Positions 15,350-23,671 are shown, numbered from the stretch's first letter. The stretch: DNA of 35,821 nt from an uncultured Caryophanales bacterium (GCA_946404585.1 CAMJEC010000003.1:1-35821), one strand, 5' to 3'. The notes: generated by a model from the sequence alone, not told the origin. Numbers and translations: made by a program.

Positions 15350-16261
15350 ATGGACCTTATTACAACAAATGAGCTCTGCAAATCATACAACAAAAAGCTC
15401 GTTATAGATCATGTTAATATGCATATTCCAGAAAGTAGCATTTATGGCTTTGTCGGTGAAAATGGCAGTGGCAAAACAACCATTATGCGTCTATTAACCG
15501 GTTTAGCGGAACCAACATCTGGAACATATGAATTATTCGGTCTAAAAAACAATGACCCACGTATTTACGAAAAAAGAAAGAATATATCCGCTATTGTGGA
15601 AAAAACATCTTTGGTACCAACATTTACCGCAAAACAAAACATCCGTTATTTTGAACTTTATACAGGTATCGAATTAACAGAAAAAGAAAGAGATGAATTA
15701 TTAGCAAAAGTTCATCTTCATGATGTTGAGAATAAAAAAGTTAAAAACTTTTCTCTCGGTATGCGTCAAAGATTAGGTATCGCTTTAGCGTTAGTTAGTA
15801 AGCCAAAACTAATGTTCTTAGATGAACCAATGAATGGTTTAGACCCAGAAGGTATTGCCGAATTAAGAGATTTATTGGTTGAATTAAATCAAAAAGATGG
15901 CATTACTGTTCTAATCTCTTCACACATTCTTTCAGAACTTGAAAAGATTGCTACCTGCTATGGCTTTATCTCTCACGGCAAGATTCTTGAAGAAGTTACC
16001 GCACAAGAATTAAAAGGAAGATGCCGTAAATCATTAATGGTGAAAGTTGATAAGCTACAAGAAGCAGAAAAAGCTTTGAAACAACTTAACATTCTTGATT
16101 ACAAAGTCTCACCTAATGGTGAAATTCAAATCTATGATAACGTCAAAATCCAAGACGTTATGGCGTGTTTAGTCAGCGCTGGTGTTAATATTTCGGCTAT
16201 TAATTCTGCTGAGGAATCAGTTGAAGATTACTATTTAAATCTTATTAAGGAGGGCAAATAA
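15350..16261 (+). CDS. ABC transporter ATP-binding protein, BcrA-like ABC-2 exporter family
   Basis: 303 residues. Walker A GENGSGKTT at 36-44, signature LGMRQR within FSLGMRQRLGIAL, Walker B LMFLDEPMNGLDPEG and switch region LISSHILSEL. The C-terminal 80 residues form the accessory domain common to ABC-2 (drug/lantibiotic/bacitracin-type) exporters. Start ATG 15350 has AAGGAGG 9 bases ahead and is preferred to ATG 15320, which lies in the promoter. The permease gene follows after one base. The substrate is unknown; bacitracin or bacteriocin self-protection and lipid export are family possibilities. Confidence 0.9.
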   Translation: MDLITTNELCKSYNKKLVIDHVNMHIPESSIYGFVGENGSGKTTIMRLLTGLAEPTSGTYELFGLKNNDPRIYEKRKNISAIVEKTSLVPTFTAKQNIRYFELYTGIELTEKERDELLAKVHLHDVENKKVKNFSLGMRQRLGIALALVSKPKLMFLDEPMNGLDPEGIAELRDLLVELNQKDGITVLISSHILSELEKIATCYGFISHGKILEEVTAQELKGRCRKSLMVKVDKLQEAEKALKQLNILDYKVSPNGEIQIYDNVKIQDVMACLVSAGVNISAINSAEESVEDYYLNLIKEGK

Positions 16262-16262
16262 T

Positions 16263-17222
16263 ATGTCTCGTTTATTAAAAGCCTTCTTCTATAGGATGTC
16301 TAAAGACCTCGCATTTAGAATTACTCTCATTATTGGCTGTGGTATTGCCTTAATACTCTCCGTCATCCTTTTAGTGGCAGATTTAATGATGGATATGGAA
16401 GGCATCAAGCTATTGACTGGACATGGCATGCTAACAATGTCACTAAATCCAGCACAAAACTATGGCATTGCCATTCCAATTAACGTTGCTATATTCGTAG
16501 CTTTAGAATTCACACAAGGCACAATTAGAAACAAAATTATTGCAGGCCATTCAAAGTTTAAAATCTATGCCTCACTTTATATTTCTGGCCTTATTTTAGG
16601 CGCAGCACTCTTATTTGCCTATGTTGGATTCTTAACAATATTCGGCACAATCTTTGGTGGCTTTGATGTCAATGTCGTAACTATATTAGGCACTGGATTT
16701 GGCGCTGCGACTGTAGAATACATTGTTAAGTTTGTCATTCTATCTTTGCTAGCTTATACCACACTCATTAGTTACGCTGTATTTATCGCTACAGTATTTA
16801 GATCATTAGGCCCTTCCATTCCATTAGTGTTCGCTGCTGTCTATGGTCTCTTCTTTATTGCAATGATTGTGAATATCATCGTTGGTATTAATAAAGAATT
16901 CATGGATGGATACGAAGCAGCGTTAGTTATAGCTCAAGAACACGGAGATGCTGATGCGATTGCCGAAGCTGCAAAAGAAGTAGCGGATTTCAAACCAACA
17001 AACGATACTGTGCAAGCCATTGGTAATGTCTTTAAGTGCCTCAATCCTCTATATGGCCTTTCAGTCACAGATAGTGTTATAGTTGGTGAAGGCGAAGATG
17101 TGAAAGCGATTGCAAAGATGGATGACTTCACTTTCTATAGTGGAATTGCTAGCAATTTAGCATATTCTGCAGCATTCTTTTTCGGAGGTGCTTGCTTATT
17201 TAAGAAAAGAGATGTTAAATAA
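16263..17222 (+). CDS. ABC-2 type exporter permease
   Basis: 319 residues with about six hydrophobic segments and the ABC-2 layout: a cytoplasmic N-terminus, first membrane helix at about 20-42, then a large extracytoplasmic loop, a TQGTIRNKIIAGHSKFKIY coupling segment typical of BcrB-like permeases, and an internal hydrophilic insert (about 205-255) rich in Ala, Asp and Glu. GGAGGG precedes the start. It works with the ATPase just upstream as homodimer or half-transporter. Substrate unknown. Confidence 0.85.
   Translation: MSRLLKAFFYRMSKDLAFRITLIIGCGIALILSVILLVADLMMDMEGIKLLTGHGMLTMSLNPAQNYGIAIPINVAIFVALEFTQGTIRNKIIAGHSKFKIYASLYISGLILGAALLFAYVGFLTIFGTIFGGFDVNVVTILGTGFGAATVEYIVKFVILSLLAYTTLISYAVFIATVFRSLGPSIPLVFAAVYGLFFIAMIVNIIVGINKEFMDGYEAALVIAQEHGDADAIAEAAKEVADFKPTNDTVQAIGNVFKCLNPLYGLSVTDSVIVGEGEDVKAIAKMDDFTFYSGIASNLAYSAAFFFGGACLFKKRDVK
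17192..17220 (+). promoter_or_regulatory. Candidate promoter for the intergenic RNA
   Basis: TTGCTT (17192-17197), 17 bases, TTAAAT (17215-17220), inside the permease gene end. It would start transcription near 17227. The -10 element matches four of six consensus bases only. Confidence 0.35.
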
Positions 17223-17226
17223 TATA

Positions 17227-17444
17227 GGAAAAAAATTTTTCTTAGCAAAAATTGTCGGCTTAAACGTCTTATATATGAGAGGCGAACAAAAAGCCTCTTC
17301 CCTCAGCGCATTACAAAGATTAACATTTGTTATCTATGCCGACAGATAAAAATGCGCTAAACTAAAATTGTCTATTGTCTCTTTAGCAATAGAGTCTCCC
17401 TTTTTAAAGGTTACTGGTCCCCCGATCGGTAATCTTTTTCTTTT
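17227..17444 (+). ncRNA. Candidate pseudoknotted structured RNA, unidentified
   Basis: This stretch between the permease and the serpin has no ORF but strong pairing. Helix A: TTGTCGGC (17252-17259) with GCCGACAG (17338-17345). Helix B: AGCGCATT (17305-17312) with AATGCGCT (17351-17358). The order A-B-A'-B' makes an H-type pseudoknot. Each interval holds its own hairpin: AGAGGC/GCCTCT (17278-17298) and AGATTAAC/GTTATCT (17318-17335). Then TCTATTG/CAATAGA (17371-17393) and a terminator at 17409-17444. I could not match it to tmRNA, RNase P RNA, SRP RNA, 6S RNA or the T-box and common riboswitch consensus sequences I know. It may be a stand-alone RNA or an attenuating leader of the serpin gene. 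Confidence 0.55.
17409..17444 (+). terminator. Rho-independent terminator ending the intergenic RNA
   Basis: Nine-bp stem GGTTACTGG (17409-17417) / TCGGTAATC (17426-17434) with three G-T pairs, a C-rich loop, then TTTTTCTTTT. Confidence 0.8.
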
Positions 17445-17459
17445 AGCAGGTTTTCGTTT

Positions 17460-17465
17460 TATAAT
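17460..17465 (+). promoter_or_regulatory. -10 element of the serpin gene
   Basis: TATAAT, 30 bases ahead of the serpin start. The -35 position falls in the T-rich tail of the preceding terminator and is poor. Confidence 0.5.
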
Positions 17466-17495
17466 CGTCTTAATAGGTGAGAGGTGAAAAAAAGT

Positions 17496-18782
17496 ATGAA
17501 AAAAATAATGATGGCGATTGCCCCTTTACTCATCTTGACATCATGCGCTAATCAAGCAAGTTTAGCCAAACTAAATGAATTTGCGTTAAATAAACCAAAT
17601 AAAGCTTTTAATACCGTTCAAACTAAAGAACTAAATAAAGGCTATATTGATTCTTTAAAAGAGTTCTCTCTTGATTTCTTCCAACAAGCTAATAGTGGTA
17701 CGGATAAAAATCCAGTATTCTCACCTATGTCTATTGCTACATGTTTCTCTATGGCCTATGACGCCGCAGAAGGAGAAACTAAAAAAGAATTAGGAGAATT
17801 ACTCCATTACGATGAAAAAGCATTCAATCATCTTGATGAAATCAAAAATGCTTTATTAAGATCGGCGATTAATGACGCTAAAAAGAATACTTATCTAAAT
17901 ATTTCTCAATCATTTTGGGCTGATAATAATTCAACGATACATGAGGATTATTTAAAAACGCTTCAAGACTATTATTTCGCTGAAGCTTATCAAGGCGATT
18001 TACCTAACATGTATAACGAAGTGGCAGATTGGATTAACGATAAAACTAAACATTATCTCAACGTCAAAGGTGAAGATTTCCAAGAAATGCTCGCTAGTGC
18101 TATTTATGCACTTTTGAATACTGTTTATCTTAAATCTTCTTGGGTTAATGAATTCAAAGAAGAACTTAACTACAAAGGTGATTTCGCTAATCTTGATGCA
18201 ACTTCCACTAAAGTCACATATATGGAAACAAAATTAGAAGATTCATATTATTTTACTGGAGACGGGTATATGATTTCTTCTCTTCCTTTTGAACATGACT
18301 TAGAGTTTAGAATGCTTTTGCCAAATGTTGATACTGATTACGCTGAAGTATTTAATGATAGAACCGCTTTGGATAATCTCTTATCTCTTTCAACACATGA
18401 ATTTGGCGTACCCGCTAATAATAGTGGCCTTGCCCAATCAGGCACAGTTGAATATACAATTCCACAGTTAAAAGTAAGAAGTAAATTCGATTTAGTTGAG
18501 ATGTTTAGAGATAGAGGCATTGAAACACCATTTAAGCCAGGATATGCTAATTTCCCAAAATTTGATGGTGGATATATCTCAAAAGCTCAACATGAAGCAG
18601 GATTTGAAACAAATAATAAAGGCGCTGAAGGTGCGGCATATACAATCATTGTTGTATCAAAGGCTGGTATTCCAGAAGAACCAGTTAGATTTAAATTAGA
18701 CCGTCCATTCGCTTATGCGGTAACCACTAAAGAAGGAATTCCTGTCTTTATGGGTAAGGCAACAAGCCTTCCTAACGCGTAA
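17496..18782 (+). CDS. Lipoprotein serpin (serine protease inhibitor)
   Basis: 428 residues. The signal peptide ends LLILTSC, lipidated at C17, so it is anchored outside the cell. The serpin fold is clear: NPVFSPMSIATCFSMAYDAAEGETKKEL, ILLNTVYLKSSW-like ALLNTVYLKSSWVNEF, YTIPQLKVRSKFDLVEMFRDRGIETPF, and the C-terminal DRPFAYAV ... GIPVFMGKA. The hinge begins at G376 (KGAEGAAYT); counting from P15 places P1 at A390 and P1' at G391, with K389 at P2. Small P1 residues suggest elastase- or subtilisin-like targets (inference). The hinge has Gly at P12 and Tyr at P9 instead of small Ala-type residues. ATG 17496 is preferred to GTG 17484 because the ribosome binding site AGAGGTG overlaps the GTG. 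Confidence 0.92.
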   Translation: MKKIMMAIAPLLILTSCANQASLAKLNEFALNKPNKAFNTVQTKELNKGYIDSLKEFSLDFFQQANSGTDKNPVFSPMSIATCFSMAYDAAEGETKKELGELLHYDEKAFNHLDEIKNALLRSAINDAKKNTYLNISQSFWADNNSTIHEDYLKTLQDYYFAEAYQGDLPNMYNEVADWINDKTKHYLNVKGEDFQEMLASAIYALLNTVYLKSSWVNEFKEELNYKGDFANLDATSTKVTYMETKLEDSYYFTGDGYMISSLPFEHDLEFRMLLPNVDTDYAEVFNDRTALDNLLSLSTHEFGVPANNSGLAQSGTVEYTIPQLKVRSKFDLVEMFRDRGIETPFKPGYANFPKFDGGYISKAQHEAGFETNNKGAEGAAYTIIVVSKAGIPEEPVRFKLDRPFAYAVTTKEGIPVFMGKATSLPNA

Positions 18783-18798
18783 AAACGCATATAATTTC

Positions 18799-18834
18799 AA
18801 GACTATTGAATAAATCTCTCAATAGTCTTTTTTT
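18799..18834 (+). terminator. Rho-independent terminator after the serpin
   Basis: Perfect 11-bp stem AAGACTATTGA / TCAATAGTCTT with a nine-base loop and a run of seven T. Confidence 0.95.
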
Positions 18835-18835
18835 G

Positions 18836-18844
18836 TGGTATAAT
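18836..18844 (+). promoter_or_regulatory. Extended -10 promoter of the flippase-like gene
   Basis: TGGTATAAT (TGnTATAAT) begins one base after the serpin terminator T-run. The ATG follows the hexamer by 9 bases, giving a leader of two or three bases at most. Confidence 0.75.
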
Positions 18845-18853
18845 TTGTTAGAT

Positions 18854-20302
18854 ATGCCAAACAAAGAATTAGAGAAAAAAGTTCAAGAACATGAAGAGAT
18901 GGTGAACTCTGGCAAGCCTAGAGATAAGAAAGCAACTCTTAAGTACATACTAAATATTTCCATTGTTCTAATTGCCACCGCTTTAGCAATATTCTTTGCT
19001 ATTAAAGATGACGCTCATGAAATCTGGGATTATTTATCAACCGCTGATGTTAACTATTTATTAATCATTCTTGCCGTTATGGCGGGCTGTGTTTTAGTTA
19101 GAAGCTTTATTCTCTTCTGTTTTGCTCACTTATTTACTAAAAAATACTATTTCCATCAAGCGATCGCTGTTGACCAAATCGGTCAATTCTATAACGCGAT
19201 TACTCCTGGCGCTAGTGGTGGTCAAATCATGCAAGCTTACACCTTTAAGAAACAAGGCGTGCAAGTTTCTAGTGCAGTTTCTATGCTTGCTATGTATTCC
19301 ATTGTTTATCAAGTAGTGTTAATCGTCTTTGGCACGGTCTCATTTATCGTTAAATATGACTTTATCAATTCCCTTGGTTATTTTGAAACTGGTATTAAGA
19401 TTCAAGAGATGCCTCTTAGATTACCAATCTGGCCTTTAACAATTATCGGTTTTATTTTAAACCTCGGTGTTATCGCTATTGTCTTCTTGATGGGCTATTG
19501 GCACGGTTTTCATAATTTTGTTATGGGTCCTGTTGTCACTTTACTGAGTAAAATCAAAATTGTTAAGAATCCTGATCAAACAAGAGAGAACCTCCGTATT
19601 CAAGTGGAAAACTTCAAAATTGAATTCAGACGTTTAAGCACAAACATTCCATTCTTACTTTTAATCATTGCTTGCTTTACGGCTTATATGATTTTGAAAT
19701 TCTCTGTTCCATTTTTTGTTGGTAAGGCTTTAGGCAATCAGTCTTTACAGCCTGATTACAAGCAATTCTGGGACTGCATCTTCTTAAGCAATTATCACCA
19801 AATGATTACTGGTTTAGTTCCTGTTCCAGGTAGTGCGGGTGTTTCTGAAGCTGTTTTCCATAGTTTATTTATGAATCCAAACAATCTGGAGAGTGGCTTC
19901 TTCATGGCTTGCGTTGATGGTATACCAGATAAAGCTAAAACAATTGCGCTTTGCCGTTCATCGTTATTAGTGTGGCGAAGTTCAACATTCGTTATTCCAA
20001 TTCTCATTGGTGGCTTTGTCGCTGCTTTCTATCGTTCTTCACCAAAAAACGAAGCACATATGGGCGATATTCCAAACAGACAAACATTCTACTCCTTACA
20101 AAAGGAAACTTATGTTGAAAGATATGAAGAGGTTGCCTCTTTAGTGGAAACTTCTAAGCTGTCTCGTGAAGCGATATTAGCAAAACTAAAACCAAACAAT
20201 CGTAAAAAGAAGCCTAAGAAAAAGAGTAAAGGCAATGTTCCTGCGGATATTTCACAAAATGAATACGACGATGTGGAATTAGATGATATGGGAGATAATT
20301 AA
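18854..20302 (+). CDS. Flippase-like integral membrane protein (UPF0104 / LPG synthase TM domain family)
   Basis: 482 residues with about eight membrane helices. After a charged N-terminus (KKVQEHEEMVNSGKPRDKKA), the segments FYNAITPGASGGQIMQAYTFKKQG and QMITGLVPVPGSAGVSEAVFHSLF are the two conserved Gly/Pro motifs of this family, related to the membrane domain of MprF and to AglD. A Lys-rich C-terminal tail (RKKKPKKKSKG) is cytoplasmic. The family is associated with lipid flipping or glycolipid export. Its partner is probably the glycosyltransferase that overlaps its stop by one base. ATG 18854 is chosen: an in-frame TTG at 18806 lies inside the terminator. No Shine-Dalgarno sequence is present, fitting a leaderless message. 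Confidence 0.85.
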   Translation: MPNKELEKKVQEHEEMVNSGKPRDKKATLKYILNISIVLIATALAIFFAIKDDAHEIWDYLSTADVNYLLIILAVMAGCVLVRSFILFCFAHLFTKKYYFHQAIAVDQIGQFYNAITPGASGGQIMQAYTFKKQGVQVSSAVSMLAMYSIVYQVVLIVFGTVSFIVKYDFINSLGYFETGIKIQEMPLRLPIWPLTIIGFILNLGVIAIVFLMGYWHGFHNFVMGPVVTLLSKIKIVKNPDQTRENLRIQVENFKIEFRRLSTNIPFLLLIIACFTAYMILKFSVPFFVGKALGNQSLQPDYKQFWDCIFLSNYHQMITGLVPVPGSAGVSEAVFHSLFMNPNNLESGFFMACVDGIPDKAKTIALCRSSLLVWRSSTFVIPILIGGFVAAFYRSSPKNEAHMGDIPNRQTFYSLQKETYVERYEEVASLVETSKLSREAILAKLKPNNRKKKPKKKSKGNVPADISQNEYDDVELDDMGDN

Positions 20303-21477
20303 TGCGCATAGCCATTTTTACTGATACATATCCTCCATTTGTTAATGGTGTTTCGACATCCACTTTCAACTTGGCTAATACCCTTGTAGCACACGGTCAT
20401 GAAGTGCTCGTTGTAGCGCCTAGATCAACGGATGGTAAACTAGAACAAATTGGTAATGTCTTATATGTCCCAGGCATTTATTTAAAGAAATTATATGGTT
20501 ATAGATTTACAAATATCTTCGCTAATAAGCCAGTGAAGATTATTAAAAATTTCAAGCCAGATGTTATTCATAATCAAACTGACTTTACCATTGGTGTATT
20601 AGCAAGACGTATCGCTAAGATACTTAGAATACCAATTGTTTATACATATCACACATCTTACGAAGACTATACATATTATGCCGTGCGTGGCTTAATGGAA
20701 CGTTTCGCTAAACGTGTAGTGAGAGTGTATTCCAAAGAACTCGCTAATCGTATGACAGAATTTATCACTCCAAGTGATAAAACCAAAGAATATATGCGTT
20801 CAGTCGGTAGTGATGCCTATATTAACGTCATTCCTACTGGTATTGATTTTTCTATCTTCAAAAGCGATAAGATTGATGTCGAGAGAATGAAGAAGTTCAA
20901 AGAAGAACACGGCATTAAAGAAACCACAAAAGTGTTTTTGCTTTTAGGACGCATCGCTAAAGAAAAGAGTATGGATGTCTCCGTTAGAGACTTTGCCCAT
21001 TATCATCAAAAGCATCCAGAAGTGGATAAGAAGCTTTTAGTTGTCGGCGATGGTCCATATCGCGAAGAATTAGAACTATTATGTGAAGAATTAGGTATTA
21101 GCCATCTTGTCGATTTCATCGGCTTCGTCCCTGCTACTGAAGTGCCATTCTATTATCATCTTGCTGATATTTATACATCCGCTTCAATTACTGAGACTCA
21201 AGGCTTAACATTTATGGAAGCTATGGCGGCGGGTAAAATCGTTTTAGCGAGATTTGATAGTAACTTAACAGGCACTATCATCAACGGTAAGACTGGTTTC
21301 TTCTTTACAGATGATGCTTCCTTCGTTTCACAAGTGGAAAAGATATTATCTTTAAGCAAAGAACAAAAACAAGCCATTATTGATGAAGCTTATCGTATTG
21401 TCGATGTCTATTCTATCGATAAATTTTATAACAACGTAGTGAGGGTTTATAAACGTGCCATCCGCAAATACTGGTAG
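20302..21477 (+). CDS. GT4-family glycosyltransferase, probable diacylglycerol glucosyltransferase
   Basis: 391 residues with two Rossmann-like domains (GT-B). The N-terminus MRIAIFTDTYPPFVNGVSTS and HTSYEDYTYYAVRG, then VFLLLGRIAKEKSMD, and the E-x7-E motif E298-E306 in ITETQGLTFMEAMAAG are GT4 features. It resembles the alpha-monoglucosyldiacylglycerol synthases of Acholeplasma and cocci, which build the main membrane glycolipid and lipoteichoic-acid anchor; substrate is inferred. It shares one base (TAATG) with the flippase-like gene and overlaps recX by 23 bases. Confidence 0.87.
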   Translation: MRIAIFTDTYPPFVNGVSTSTFNLANTLVAHGHEVLVVAPRSTDGKLEQIGNVLYVPGIYLKKLYGYRFTNIFANKPVKIIKNFKPDVIHNQTDFTIGVLARRIAKILRIPIVYTYHTSYEDYTYYAVRGLMERFAKRVVRVYSKELANRMTEFITPSDKTKEYMRSVGSDAYINVIPTGIDFSIFKSDKIDVERMKKFKEEHGIKETTKVFLLLGRIAKEKSMDVSVRDFAHYHQKHPEVDKKLLVVGDGPYREELELLCEELGISHLVDFIGFVPATEVPFYYHLADIYTSASITETQGLTFMEAMAAGKIVLARFDSNLTGTIINGKTGFFFTDDASFVSQVEKILSLSKEQKQAIIDEAYRIVDVYSIDKFYNNVVRVYKRAIRKYW

Positions 21478-22270
21478 TCGTAAAATTAAAGGTATTAAAC
21501 TCTATAAGGATCATGTGACCTTATCCTTTTTTAAAGGTGAGCCATTAAAGATCTCTAAAGAAGCCTTTGTGTCCTCTTATTTATATGCGGGTAAGAATTT
21601 ATCTAGTAAAGAGATTGCTTCTTTAGAAGAAATCACAGCGATGAGCACTCTTCTTAACTACGCTTTACAAATTGTGAGTAAAAAACATCTCAGTGAAAAA
21701 GAGATGCTAGAAAAACTCATGAAAAAGGAAGATAACTATGTCGCTGCTAAAAAAGTTATCACTAAATTAAAAGAAAACGATTTGTTAGATGATAAAGCCT
21801 TTATGCAAGATTTAATCGCTTGGGATAATGAAAGAAACTTCGGACAAAATAAAATCGTTAAGCACCTAAAGGATAAAGGCATTCCTGATACCTTAATTAA
21901 TAAAGTTAATTTCCCTCAAAGTGTTGAGAGAAAGAAAGCTAAAGCCTTACTTGATAAGTTAGATAGAAAATACGCTAAATACGCTTATGAAAGTAAGAAG
22001 AAACATGTTTATCAAGCGTTAGTGAGTCAAGGCTATAATCACGATATCGCTAGAGAAGTCACTAATGATTTAAAAAGAAAAAATGATAAAGTTGAACAAA
22101 GCCTATTAACTAGAGACTATGAAAAGATCAAAAGCCGCTACGAAAAGAAATATGAAGGCTATCAATTAAAACAAAAGATTTATGCCGCTTTAGTTAATAA
22201 AGGTTATAAGTATCAAGAGATTAAAAAAGTATTGGAGGATTTTACATATGAAGATGATAGTGGATTTTAA
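21455..22270 (+). CDS. recX: Recombination regulator RecX
   Basis: 271 residues, the length of long Bacilli-type RecX. Three-helix repeats are recognisable: LLNYALQIVSKKHLSEKEMLEKLMKK, VITKLKENDLLDDKAFMQDLIAWD, then IVKHLKDKGIPDTLINKV, and further tandem copies in the C-terminal half (VYQALVSQGYNHDIAREV, IYAALVNKGYKYQEIKKV). RecX binds RecA filaments and moderates recombination. The start is GTG 21455, chosen for GAGGG nine bases ahead; it overlaps the glycosyltransferase end. Confidence 0.88.
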   Translation: MPSANTGSRKIKGIKLYKDHVTLSFFKGEPLKISKEAFVSSYLYAGKNLSSKEIASLEEITAMSTLLNYALQIVSKKHLSEKEMLEKLMKKEDNYVAAKKVITKLKENDLLDDKAFMQDLIAWDNERNFGQNKIVKHLKDKGIPDTLINKVNFPQSVERKKAKALLDKLDRKYAKYAYESKKKHVYQALVSQGYNHDIAREVTNDLKRKNDKVEQSLLTRDYEKIKSRYEKKYEGYQLKQKIYAALVNKGYKYQEIKKVLEDFTYEDDSGF

Positions 22271-23177
22271 TGATCACGAACACATTGAAGGACAATTCTT
22301 ATTAGGAAATGTCTCAAAAGGTGTGAACACTAATGGTGGAGCATATCTCTCTGTTGAACTTAGAGACGCTAGTGGTCAAATCGTTGCTAAAAAGTGGGAT
22401 GCCACATTAGCGGATGAACAAATATTTATTGTTGGTAACGTTTTAGCGATTACTGGTGAAACAAATAAATATAAAGAACAATTGCAATTAAAGATTCTCA
22501 CCGCCGAATTAGTGCCTCTAGATGAAATAGATGTCGAGAAGTTTGTTAAAGCTCCTCCAGTCGCTAAAGAGGAATTAATTGAAAGATTTAATAAACATGT
22601 CGCTTCTGTGAAGAATGAGGACTGCCGAAAAATCTTACAATATATGATTAAGAAGTTTGGCGATAAGATCTTCTCCTATCCAGCGGCGGTATCTATTCAT
22701 CATGAATATAGCAGTGGTCTTCTCATGCATAGTGTCACTATGGCGGACCATGCCGCTTATCTCGCCCCAATCTATGGCGCGGACCATGATTTAATGATTA
22801 CAGGCTGTTTGTTACACGATTTCGGTAAGATTATCGAACTCGAAGGACCAATCGTTTATAAATATTCTTTAGAAGGTAAATTATTAGGTCATATTAGTAT
22901 CATGTGCGCGGAAATAAGAAAAGCCGCGGATGAACTTAAACTCACTGGTGAAATTCCATTATTACTTGAACATATGGTCTTATCTCATCACGGGCAACAA
23001 GAATTTGGCTCCCCTGTCATGCCATACACTAAAGAAGCCTTATTATTATCCTTAATAGATAATTTAGATAGTAAAATGGTTATCGTAGATAAGGCCCTTC
23101 AGGACGTCGAACCAGGGAACTTCTCTAATAAAGTATTCCCGTTAGATAATAGAGCCTTCTATAAGCCTATTGAGTAA
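22248..23177 (+). CDS. yhaM: 3'-5' exoribonuclease YhaM
   Basis: 309 residues, near the Bacillus length. An OB-fold nucleic-acid-binding domain (about 1-90) is followed by an HD-type metal-dependent domain: HHEYSSGLLMHSVTMADHA, the HD pair in GCLLHDFGKIIELEG, and HMVLSHHGQQEFGSP. It degrades RNA from the 3' end. GGAGG precedes the start and the gene overlaps the recX end by 23 bases. Confidence 0.95.
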   Translation: MKMIVDFNDHEHIEGQFLLGNVSKGVNTNGGAYLSVELRDASGQIVAKKWDATLADEQIFIVGNVLAITGETNKYKEQLQLKILTAELVPLDEIDVEKFVKAPPVAKEELIERFNKHVASVKNEDCRKILQYMIKKFGDKIFSYPAAVSIHHEYSSGLLMHSVTMADHAAYLAPIYGADHDLMITGCLLHDFGKIIELEGPIVYKYSLEGKLLGHISIMCAEIRKAADELKLTGEIPLLLEHMVLSHHGQQEFGSPVMPYTKEALLLSLIDNLDSKMVIVDKALQDVEPGNFSNKVFPLDNRAFYKPIE

Positions 23178-23182
23178 AAGAA

Positions 23183-23222
23183 AAAAGGATTGATGATAAA
23201 TAAGTCGTCAATCCTTTTAATT
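23183..23222. terminator. Bidirectional Rho-independent terminator between yhaM and the HIT gene
   Basis: A 15-bp stem (23183-23197 with 23204-23218, two G-T pairs) with loop AAATAA. A-rich on the left and T-rich on the right, it can stop transcription of the two convergent genes in both directions. Confidence 0.93.
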
Positions 23223-23228
23223 TGCCTC

Positions 23229-23639
23229 CTAGAGGTTGTTTTTAATCGTTTCAGCGATGACTGGAAGGTTTAAACCTTCAACATTAGACTTCATTTCTAA
23301 TTCAAAGCCATCATGACCTTCATATCGTGGAATCACATGCACATGGAAGTGCTTGACTGTTTGTCCTGCGGCTTCATAGCAGTTAGTTAAGATATTCACA
23401 CCTTTAGCCCCTAAAAATTGAATACTGATTTGACCAATACGTTGGGCCACATCCATGACTTTATGCATAAGCTTATCTGGTGTGGATAAGAAGGTGTCGT
23501 AGTGTTTCTTTGGAATCACAAGAGCGTGGCCCTTAGTGACTTGAGAAATATCAAGAAACGCTAAAACGTCTTCATCTTCAAATAACTTATAGCAAGGTAT
23601 TTCACCATCAACGATTTTACAAAAAACATCTTTTTCCAT
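23229..23639 (-). CDS. HIT family nucleotide-binding protein
   Basis: 136 residues. The histidine triad H97-x-H99-x-H101 (HFHVHVIPR) is intact, with the zinc-proximal N-terminal CKIVDGEIP and ALVIPKKHYDTFL segments. Such Hint-like proteins hydrolyse AMP-linked phosphoramidates and related nucleotides. AGAGGAT precedes the start. In Bacillus, hit, prsA and yhaM are also close together, matching the neighbourhood here. Confidence 0.95.
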   Translation of the reverse strand: MEKDVFCKIVDGEIPCYKLFEDEDVLAFLDISQVTKGHALVIPKKHYDTFLSTPDKLMHKVMDVAQRIGQISIQFLGAKGVNILTNCYEAAGQTVKHFHVHVIPRYEGHDGFELEMKSNVEGLNLPVIAETIKNNL

Positions 23640-23661
23640 ATATGTTTATCCTCTTAAAACT

Positions 23662-23670
23662 ATGATAGCA
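23662..23670 (-). promoter_or_regulatory. Extended -10 promoter of the HIT gene
   Basis: On the minus strand TGCTATCAT matches an extended -10 element. It sits directly after the prsA-like operon terminator, leaving a leader of about 15 bases with AGAGGAT. Confidence 0.5.
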
Positions 23671-23671
23671 C

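Noticed and set aside
17227..17444. Intergenic RNA as tmRNA, RNase P RNA, SRP RNA, 6S RNA or T-box
   Set aside because: No tag frame or tRNA-like ends, no GAGGAAAGTC-type P4 region, no SRP tetraloop domain, no single long rod, no T-box sequence GGTGGNACC.
18806..18853. Upstream in-frame TTG start for the flippase-like gene
   Set aside because: It lies within the serpin terminator and upstream of the TATAAT promoter element.
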